Below are positions 23,296-29,034 of a stretch of DNA of 29,034 nucleotides, in pieces. The position numbers and the translations under genes are program-made. The notes beneath the pieces are model-generated. The model did no database searches. It was not told where the DNA came from and saw only the letters and a list, made by a program, of their open reading frames with translations. Every line of letters begins with the position of its first letter. Position 1 is the first letter of the stretch. The DNA is from Candidatus Baldrarchaeum yapensis (GTDB lineage Archaea > Asgardarchaeota > Baldrarchaeia > Baldrarchaeales > Baldrarchaeaceae). Where the stretch lies: assembly GCA_016840465.1 (NCBI GenBank), contig JAEOSH010000022.1, positions 1 to 29,034 on the forward strand. The letters run 5' to 3'.

Positions 23296-23636
23296 CATGT
23301 CTTCGCAATGACAGAGTATTTCATTTCAAATGAGCCGCTTGGGGTGTGAAATATGGCAACGAAATGAGGGAAAACCCAAGAGAGCAAGTTAAGAAATAGA
23401 CAGATGTGCAAGGTTGCCATCTCTCGCAAAAGTTCGTCGACGAATGTGGGAGGCGAGAAGCCCCTCCGCCATAAATGCATCAAAAAATACATCAAAGCAG
23501 TGGAGAGTCAGAACGAGTACTTCTCATAACATCATTACGATATTTATAAATAATTTTGAGCAATTATCTCATATGACAACAGCAAACTCCATACGCTCAT
23601 ATTCCTTATGAATTCTGACAGGGGTGATTTCTCTTT
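23296..23636 (+). promoter_or_regulatory. Gap with promoter of the pilus ATPase operon
   Basis: This 341-nt gap holds no convincing gene; frames such as the one ending ESQNEYFS are short and unlike known proteins. A strong TATA box TATTTATAAATA is at 23541-23552. The transcript would start near 23575, giving a leader of about 60 nt with GGGGTGAT (23622-23629) a little farther than usual from the ATG at 23637. The pilus genes can thus be expressed apart from the KaiC/coiled-coil pair. Confidence 0.55.
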
Positions 23637-25214
23637 ATGAAAGAATCTTCGATCATGGAGGAACTTAAGAGCCTCACCGCAAGGCTCAAAATGGAAATAG
23701 GGAAGCAGATTCTAACCTCTTACCCCGTTATACCCCCTTACGCCTATGTCGTAATATATAATGACCCTGCGACCGGAAGAAAGTTCTACGAGGTCGTAGA
23801 ACCCCCGCTCAATGAAGACGAAAACCAGAAACTCAGGCTCATCTCAAATATACTGATGAACGAAATAGATGTGGAGTTCTCCGAACTCACAACAAAGGAG
23901 GAGAGGGCAAGCTACCTCAAGAAGAAGGTCCAGGAGATAATAAAGAAGTACAGGATCCCCGTCTCCGAAGAATCCCTCAAAAAGATACTGTACTACGTCG
24001 AGAGGGACTTCGCCGGCCTCGGAAAAATAGAACCCCTCATGTGCGACGACGAAATAGAAGACATCAGCTGTGACGGTCCCGGAATCCCCGTGTACGTCTG
24101 GCACCGAAGATACGAGTCCATGCCCACAAACGTAATATTCGAATCCGCAGAGGAGTTGGACGCCTTCGTCATAAAACTCGCCCAGCGTTGCGGAAAGTAC
24201 ATCTCGATAGCGCAACCCCTCCTCGACGCATCCCTACCCGACGGATCCCGTGTCCAGATAACCTTCCAGAAGGAGGTAACCCTCAGGGGTAGCACCTTCA
24301 CAATAAGAAAGTTCAGGAGAGACCCCTTCACGATCGTCGACCTGATAAAACTGGGCACCCTTTCCAGCGAAATGGCCGCATACTACTGGCTGTGCATAGA
24401 GAACAGAATGTCAATACTGGTGGCGGGAGGAGTCGCCGCCGGAAAGACAACACTCCTCAATTGCCTCGCGATGTTCATACCCCCGGACTTTAAGATAGTC
24501 TCAATTGAGGACACCCCCGAACTCAACCTCCCAACCGAGCACTGGATACAGTCGGTCGCAAGGCCCGGTTACGGGGAGAAAACACCAACCGGAGAGAGAA
24601 GAGGAGAAATATCAATGTTCGAACTCCTGAAGGCAGCCGTGAGGCAGAGACCCGATTACATAATCGTGGGAGAGATACGTGGAGAAGAGGCATACGTCAT
24701 GTTCCAAGCAATGGCAACCGGGCACCTCGGTATGGCGACAATCCACGCCGAGGACTACTATGCGGTTATAAACAGGCTACAAAGCCGCCCCATGAACATA
24801 CCTAAGAGCTTACTGGTGACTCTGGATCTAATCGCAATTCAGAGAAAGGTGCGCACAAAAGATGGACGCATGGCCCGTAAAAACATAAAGATACATGAAA
24901 TAGTCGGCCTCGACCAAACCAGCGATGAACTCCTCCAGAACGTGGTTTATGAATGGGACGCCATCGAAGACGAATTCAAGTACACCGGACGAAGTTACAA
25001 ACTCGAAGCAATTATGAAGACTCGCGGAATGAGTGAAACCGAAGTATTCGATGAACTTGAAAGGAGAAGGACCGTCCTCGAGTGGATGGTTGCTAAAAAC
25101 ATAAGAAGATACGTAGACGTCGCAAGCATCATCAGAAAGTACTACGCGGATCCCGACAGGGTCTACATGACCGCCGTCCGGGAACTCGGTAGCGCGCCCG
25201 GAGGAAAATCCTAA
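23637..25214 (+). CDS. Type II/IV secretion ATPase (TadA/FlaI/EpdL-like)
   Basis: 525 residues. This is the hexameric cytoplasmic motor that powers assembly of archaeal pili or archaella. The N-terminal domain (to about residue 130) is charged and leads to GKIEPLMCDDEIEDISCDGPGIPVYVWHR, typical of the family. Walker A is GGVAAGKT (264-271, Lys270), the Asp box is SIEDTPELNLP (Glu291, Asp292), Walker B is IIVGEIRGEEA (Glu346), and the His box is MATGHLGMATIHAE. The C-terminal segment is longer than in bacterial GspE and fits archaeal members. The TAA stop overlaps the next ATG (TAATG). The gene order with two TadC-like proteins resembles Tad/Epd-type pili more than the archaellum, where a single FlaJ follows FlaI. 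Confidence 0.9.
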   Translation: MKESSIMEELKSLTARLKMEIGKQILTSYPVIPPYAYVVIYNDPATGRKFYEVVEPPLNEDENQKLRLISNILMNEIDVEFSELTTKEERASYLKKKVQEIIKKYRIPVSEESLKKILYYVERDFAGLGKIEPLMCDDEIEDISCDGPGIPVYVWHRRYESMPTNVIFESAEELDAFVIKLAQRCGKYISIAQPLLDASLPDGSRVQITFQKEVTLRGSTFTIRKFRRDPFTIVDLIKLGTLSSEMAAYYWLCIENRMSILVAGGVAAGKTTLLNCLAMFIPPDFKIVSIEDTPELNLPTEHWIQSVARPGYGEKTPTGERRGEISMFELLKAAVRQRPDYIIVGEIRGEEAYVMFQAMATGHLGMATIHAEDYYAVINRLQSRPMNIPKSLLVTLDLIAIQRKVRTKDGRMARKNIKIHEIVGLDQTSDELLQNVVYEWDAIEDEFKYTGRSYKLEAIMKTRGMSETEVFDELERRRTVLEWMVAKNIRRYVDVASIIRKYYADPDRVYMTAVRELGSAPGGKS

Positions 25215-26068
25215 TGCTTGAAAAACTGATGACCCTCAGCTATCTCTGGATAGGAAGAAGACTGGAAAAGAAGTTCAATGAGAACAGTTGGCTAACAAGA
25301 ATGCTCGAAAGAGCCGCCATAAGAATAAGCCCCGCAACGTACGCAGGCACCGCAATCCTCGTAAGCCTAATAACGTTACTGGGCGCTGCAGTACCCTTAT
25401 CCTTGATACTCCTCCTAGTGTTCAATTTAGGAATACTTTCCCTTCTACCTCTGTTGTTCTGGGTCCCGATACCTCTAGGGTTTCTCGCATACCCCTTCTT
25501 TAGGCAGGCGGGACGCAAGGAAAAAATAGATGGGGCACTGCCCTTCGCCGCCGGGTACATGTCAGTACTCGCAAGCGTCGGAATACCCCCTGACAAACTC
25601 TTTGAATCTCTAGCAAGGCAAAACTTAGGAGAAGTATCGGAAGAGGCGAAGATGATCGTCAGGGATATGTACTTCTTAGGGCTGGACTTCCTGTCCGCCA
25701 TCAAGAGGGCCGCCGACAGAACACCCTCCAGCACCTTCAGAGATTTCCTCGACGGAATAAGAGTAACACTGCTGAGCGGAGGGTCCCTCGCACGATACCT
25801 CGAGGAGCAAACCGTGAGCCTAATGAAACTCAGAGAGGAAAAGGAGAGGGAGTTCATAAAATCCCTGGGAATATTCGGGGAAATGTACGTAGTGCTGGTC
25901 GTTCTAGCACCCCTGCTGTTCATAGTGCTCCTCATATTCCTCGGATCATCCGCCGGAATCCCAATACCCCTCCCCGTGTTGCTGATGCTGATAGCCTACT
26001 TCCTAATTCCCCTCGCCGGAATAATCGTCATAACCCTGCTCGAAATGTCAATGCCGAAGGGTGAATGA
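25214..26068 (+). CDS. TadC/FlaJ-like (GspF-domain) membrane platform protein 1
   Basis: 284 residues, ATG 25214 overlapping the ATPase stop. Hydrophobic segments at about residues 36-60 and 65-95 are followed by a cytoplasmic helical domain of about 120 residues (GALPFAAGYMSVLASVGIPPDKLFESLA, the T2SSF signature region, then SAIKRAADRTPSSTFRDFLDGIRVTLLSGGSL) and two C-terminal membrane segments (MYVVLVVLAPLLFIVLLIF and VLLMLIAYFLIPLAGIIVITLL). These proteins anchor the filament base and convert ATPase motion to subunit extrusion. The length is about half that of archaellar FlaJ, as in TadB/TadC and Epd systems, where two such proteins cooperate. Confidence 0.87.
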   Translation: MLEKLMTLSYLWIGRRLEKKFNENSWLTRMLERAAIRISPATYAGTAILVSLITLLGAAVPLSLILLLVFNLGILSLLPLLFWVPIPLGFLAYPFFRQAGRKEKIDGALPFAAGYMSVLASVGIPPDKLFESLARQNLGEVSEEAKMIVRDMYFLGLDFLSAIKRAADRTPSSTFRDFLDGIRVTLLSGGSLARYLEEQTVSLMKLREEKEREFIKSLGIFGEMYVVLVVLAPLLFIVLLIFLGSSAGIPIPLPVLLMLIAYFLIPLAGIIVITLLEMSMPKGE

Positions 26069-26069
26069 A

Positions 26070-27065
26070 ATGCCCCTCGCGAGACTCTTCACCAAATCGG
26101 AAAAGGAGAAAATATGGGTCCTCTCACTAGTAATATCCATCGCGGTCTTCACCGGCATATGCATGCACTCGGCCGCACCCCAAAACGTATTGTCCGCACT
26201 GCAAGAGTCCGGAATGTCAATCCAATACTTGCTTAGGAGTCCTGATAGCTCCATCGCCCAGAAATTCCTAAAAGGACTGCAAGATATGACCCTCGCCCTA
26301 CTCGTATCACTACTGGCAATGCTGACACCCCTCGCAATAATGTACACCATGGAAGACCGGTGGATCGACGGAGTGGACGAGAAAATCGCAGCCCTGCTAA
26401 GGGACCTATCTGACAGCATGTCCGCCGGAATATCAATATCACAAGCCCTAATAATGACCTCCAAGGGTCAAGGATTCGGAATCCTCAACGAACCCCTCAG
26501 AAAACTCGCTGTAAGAGTATCATGGGGCGTACCGTTCACAGAAGCAATAAGGGACTTCGCAAACTCCCTCGGCACACCGCTCTCCAAACGTCTGGAAGGA
26601 ATAATCATAGAAGCTTATAGATGCGGCGGAAACGTCGAGGAAATATTCTCAACCGCCGCAGAACACATAAGCAAACTGTGGGAACTCAAAAGAACAAGAA
26701 GAGGAGAAGTCCGCCCCTTCATGTTCACAATCTACATAGCCTTCTTCGTCTTCCTAATAATAACACTAATATTCGCAAAAATCCTCTTCCCCATCCTCAG
26801 CCAAATGAGCTCCCTCGCCGCCATGGGAGCAGGAGGGGGCACCGCTGGAGCCACGCTAACCGCGATATCAGAGGCGGAAGTCAAATTCGCAAACATTATC
26901 CTCTTCCACGCCGTGATACTAGAAGGACTGGTCGGAGGACTCGTAATAGGAAAAACCATACGCGGTCGTATCACCAGCGGCTTCCTCCACGCACTGATAA
27001 TGTTAATAATAGGAGTAGTATTCTACATATTGATGTTCGTGGCTCAGCTCCAGTTCGTGTGGTGA
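26070..27065 (+). CDS. TadC/FlaJ-like (GspF-domain) membrane platform protein 2
   Basis: 331 residues from ATG 26070, chosen because GGTGA (26060-26064) ends five bases before it; the in-frame GTG 26061 lies inside the ribosome site. Two N-terminal membrane segments (WVLSLVISIAVFTGICM and LALLVSLLAMLTPLAIMY) precede the T2SSF cytoplasmic domain (DEKIAALLRDLSDSMSAGISISQAL, then VSWGVPFTEAIRDFANSLGTPLSKRLEGIIIEAYRCGGNVEEIF). Three C-terminal hydrophobic segments follow. It begins one base after the stop of platform protein 1 and differs clearly from it in sequence, so the pair is probably an obligate heteromer like TadB/TadC or EpdJ/EpdK. The next gene starts 5 nt after its stop. Confidence 0.87.
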   Translation: MPLARLFTKSEKEKIWVLSLVISIAVFTGICMHSAAPQNVLSALQESGMSIQYLLRSPDSSIAQKFLKGLQDMTLALLVSLLAMLTPLAIMYTMEDRWIDGVDEKIAALLRDLSDSMSAGISISQALIMTSKGQGFGILNEPLRKLAVRVSWGVPFTEAIRDFANSLGTPLSKRLEGIIIEAYRCGGNVEEIFSTAAEHISKLWELKRTRRGEVRPFMFTIYIAFFVFLIITLIFAKILFPILSQMSSLAAMGAGGGTAGATLTAISEAEVKFANIILFHAVILEGLVGGLVIGKTIRGRITSGFLHALIMLIIGVVFYILMFVAQLQFVW

Positions 27066-27070
27066 ACACG

Positions 27071-27742
27071 ATGTCCTTCCTCAAAAAGAAAAATGAAGGT
27101 AGGGGGACCGTAGGGGTAGAACAGGCACTCTCCATGATGATCGACCTCCTCAAAGCAATCATCGATAAACTCGAGGATTATAAGGTCCTCCAAACCTCAT
27201 GCCACTCCGAAATAAAAAGCCTCAGGGAAAACCTCGCATCCATACCGTCCGTCGGCCCGGGCGTGGCGTTCAGAGAAGAAATCGACGAAATAAAGAGCAA
27301 AATAGATGAACTCTCATCCCGGCAAAACTCAATAGAAAAAGCCGTGGAGCAATTAACGTCCGAACTCGCAGAAATAAAATCAATGCAATCATCAATGATG
27401 TCCGAAATGGAAGGAATTAAATCCTCACCCGCCCACTCGCCCGAACTCGAACAACTGATAAATGAACTATCCTCACGGCAGGAATCCCTCGAAAACTCCA
27501 TAAACAACCTGATGGGAGAAATCAAAGAGATAAAGGAGAAAATAACCCGCCTCGAAAGCATAGATAAAGCCGCCTCCCTGCTTGAAGAAGCACTGCACCT
27601 CCTCGACCTCCCAACATTCTTGGCCCAAACCACTCAAAAACTGGACGAAATATCGAAACGTTTAGAGAGACTGGAAGCCCAAAAAGCCCCAGCAGTGCCG
27701 GAGGAAACGGAAAGTGAGCAAACTGCCGAGGAAATTGTTTAA
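27071..27742 (+). CDS. Coiled-coil protein of the pilus-like operon
   Basis: 223 residues from ATG 27071 with GGTGA (27061-27065) five bases upstream; the longer open frame upstream is only the shadow of platform gene 2. No named family is recognised. A basic N terminus (MSFLKKKNEGRGTVGVEQALSMM) precedes a long heptad coiled coil. A 52-residue internal repeat is visible: ELSSRQNSIEKAVEQL at residue 80 and ELSSRQESLENSINNL at 132, each followed by an EIK segment. The C-terminal 20 residues are acidic. It occupies a position that could correspond to archaellum FlaC/D/E or FlaX-like ring proteins, which are also coiled-coil. The pilin-like gene starts inside its last 29 bases. Confidence 0.75.
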   Translation: MSFLKKKNEGRGTVGVEQALSMMIDLLKAIIDKLEDYKVLQTSCHSEIKSLRENLASIPSVGPGVAFREEIDEIKSKIDELSSRQNSIEKAVEQLTSELAEIKSMQSSMMSEMEGIKSSPAHSPELEQLINELSSRQESLENSINNLMGEIKEIKEKITRLESIDKAASLLEEALHLLDLPTFLAQTTQKLDEISKRLERLEAQKAPAVPEETESEQTAEEIV

Positions 27743-28583
27743 GCTCAGAAGAGCAATAAGCTATGTAACATCAGTCGCACTAATCCTTAGTATAAGTATA
27801 GTCGCAATCACATGGGTCTACATGGCAATCCAACCATACGCACAAGCCGAAACCGCAAGAATAGAAATATCAAGAGCAATCACATGGATCGAAACCATCG
27901 GAGAAAAATCAAAATCAATAATAACACAAGGCATCAACGCAAGCGCGGCCGTTGACATCTATCTGACGAGCGGGCACCTAAAACTCATCCCGCGGGCAGA
28001 TAATTACTCAATATACGTAAATAACGGCACCAGAAATATAGCACTCGTAAACAACGCATACATTTCACACATCACAATCGCCACCAAAACCCCCATGAGA
28101 ATGCTATCAGGCTACCGAATACTTAAAGGAGGAAACTACCACTTCCTCAACGCGACAATGAGCGGCGACAGAGAATGGTACCACGTCATAGAAAAACAAA
28201 CAGCCCCAGACTACCACTACGTATTCCTGAGGTTTAAAATTCTTGTACAAAACATAACCTATACGGACCCCAGCGGGCAATCAATAACACACATAACAAT
28301 TTTAATTGTAAACTTCACGTCTCCCTTCACCCACGTCGGCATGACCGGACAGTTCCGCCTCACAATTAGGTACTCGACAATGGAACTGTTGCAAGCATAT
28401 GAAGAAAGAACCCCGGCGGGACAGCAAAAAACGTATAAGATCCTGATATACGGACACGATAACATAACAGAATCGGATTTCTCAGAAACCGCTGCCCAAC
28501 TGACAATTAACGGCGGAACTAATGGCGCCCTGATACGTATATATGTCTATCTGATATCATTAGAAATTGGAGTTGTTGACTAA
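27714..28583 (+). CDS. Type IV pilin-like protein
   Basis: 289 residues, GTG 27714, with GGAGG nine bases upstream inside the preceding gene. The N terminus, KLFKLRRAISYVTSVALILSISIVAITWVYMAI, has the features of an archaeal class III signal peptide: a basic stretch ending RRA, then an uninterrupted hydrophobic helix. Cleavage by a PibD/FlaK-type peptidase is likely after RRA (about residue 14). The remaining part is a beta-rich ectodomain with many Asn/Thr/Ser and NxT/NxS sites (NGT, NAT, NIT, NFT), typical of glycosylated archaeal surface proteins. At 289 residues it is long for a major pilin and could be a minor or tip subunit. Confidence 0.75.
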   Translation: MSKLPRKLFKLRRAISYVTSVALILSISIVAITWVYMAIQPYAQAETARIEISRAITWIETIGEKSKSIITQGINASAAVDIYLTSGHLKLIPRADNYSIYVNNGTRNIALVNNAYISHITIATKTPMRMLSGYRILKGGNYHFLNATMSGDREWYHVIEKQTAPDYHYVFLRFKILVQNITYTDPSGQSITHITILIVNFTSPFTHVGMTGQFRLTIRYSTMELLQAYEERTPAGQQKTYKILIYGHDNITESDFSETAAQLTINGGTNGALIRIYVYLISLEIGVVD

Positions 28584-28600
28584 AAAGCTGAGGGTCGAAA

Positions 28601-29034
28601 ATGCATGAGGTCGTGGGATATGCTCTCCTCATGTTCATCGCAGTGGCAATCGTCAGCGCATGTGCAATAACCTCCTACACTCTGCAGTCCTCAATCGCCA
28701 GAGAAACCCTCCTCCTCGAATCCGAACGAATAGTAAACTACGTCATTGACGAAATCCTCCACGGATACTCCCTCGTATCATCATCACCGACCGCTCGGGT
28801 AACAATAACCCTCGACCTCCCCACAAATATCCGTGGATACACCTACATCCTGAAACTCGGATCCTCGGACGGAACACACACCGTCGCCCTCACAATACCC
28901 GATAGAAACTTGACCGTAAACAAAACAATCGTGAATTCCCTTCCTCAAAACCTGATCCTCGACGGTGAACTCAGAAGCTCCGAACTATCATGGTCTCAAG
29001 CTTATCTAATAATCACTTCCTCCGTAATAACCCT
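28601..29034 (+). CDS. Pilin-like or FlaF/FlaG-like secreted protein, partial
   Basis: ATG 28601 with GAGGGT upstream; the frame is open to the right edge (144 codons), so the C terminus is missing. The N terminus is MHEVVGYALLMFIAVAIVSACAITSYTLQ, an early acidic residue followed by a single hydrophobic helix and then a helical extension (SSIARETLLLESERIVNYVIDEIL). This resembles the N-terminal helix of pilins and of FlaF/FlaG stator proteins but lacks a basic leader. The visible ectodomain is beta-rich (VTITLDLPTNIRGYTYILKLGSSDGTHTVALTI). It follows the pilin-like gene by 17 nt and probably belongs to the same filament. Confidence 0.65.
   Translation, partial: MHEVVGYALLMFIAVAIVSACAITSYTLQSSIARETLLLESERIVNYVIDEILHGYSLVSSSPTARVTITLDLPTNIRGYTYILKLGSSDGTHTVALTIPDRNLTVNKTIVNSLPQNLILDGELRSSELSWSQAYLIITSSVIT

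Noticed and set aside
26621-27070. Long in-frame extension upstream of the coiled-coil gene
   Set aside because: It lies wholly inside the platform gene 2 in another frame, has shadow-like composition (many His/Arg/Asn), and a good ribosome site precedes the ATG at 27071.

Overview
The window is archaeal and probably thermophilic. Evidence: an archaeal-type AspRS; GatCAB amidotransferase genes; a KaiC/FlaH-like ATPase; archaeal pilus ATPase and TadC/FlaJ-like membrane proteins; TATA-like boxes about 25 nt upstream of inferred transcript starts; a box C/D guide-RNA candidate; and codon use rich in AGG/AGA/ATA. Many genes start with GGTGA, about 5 nt, then ATG/GTG/TTG, and this was used to set several starts. 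The species cannot be named from the sequence. No rRNA, tRNA or CRISPR array was recognised.

Layout. 1-612 (-) is the N-terminal part of a coiled-coil/PD-(D/E)XK-like protein that runs off the left edge. About 650-2930 is an IS607-type element: a serine recombinase split by a frameshift, a TnpB with a rearranged RuvC site, and a structured 3' end that may be the guide RNA. Next come an M20 deacylase (2953-4224) and a zinc-ribbon membrane protein (4309-4764). A C/D box sRNA candidate (4819-4880) precedes gatC-gatA-gatB, in which GatB is fused in frame to a complete archaeal-type aspartyl-tRNA synthetase (6795-9644). A 970-bp stretch without a recognisable gene but with several hairpins follows, then a second zinc-ribbon membrane protein. 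11312-13368 (-) holds another M20 enzyme and two small uncharacterised genes. 13551-18602 holds a HAD hydrolase, a cupin, a DHH phosphoesterase (-), a TrmA/RumA-like uracil methyltransferase, a single-gene HTH-nucleotidyltransferase with an apparent operator, and a PAP2-like membrane protein. 18705-20426 (-) is an acetolactate-synthase-like ThDP enzyme.

From 20681 to the right edge is a type IV pilus-like locus: KaiC-like ATPase, a 634-residue coiled-coil protein with a winged-helix-like N terminus, then (after its own promoter) a TadA/FlaI-type ATPase, two TadC/FlaJ-like membrane proteins, a 223-residue coiled-coil protein, a pilin-like protein and a second pilin/stator-like protein cut by the edge. 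The genes from about 25.2 kb on are C-rich and G-poor on the coding strand, unlike the rest of the window.

How the genes work together. GatCAB plus AspRS would make Asn-tRNAAsn through misacylated Asp-tRNAAsn. The fusion covalently joins the enzyme that makes the intermediate to the one that consumes it, and two residues at known specificity positions of AspRS fit a non-discriminating enzyme. The right-hand locus encodes a cytoplasmic motor, a membrane platform and filament subunits, plus a KaiC/coiled-coil pair that could be a regulatory or scaffold module. These two are the most interesting systems in the window.
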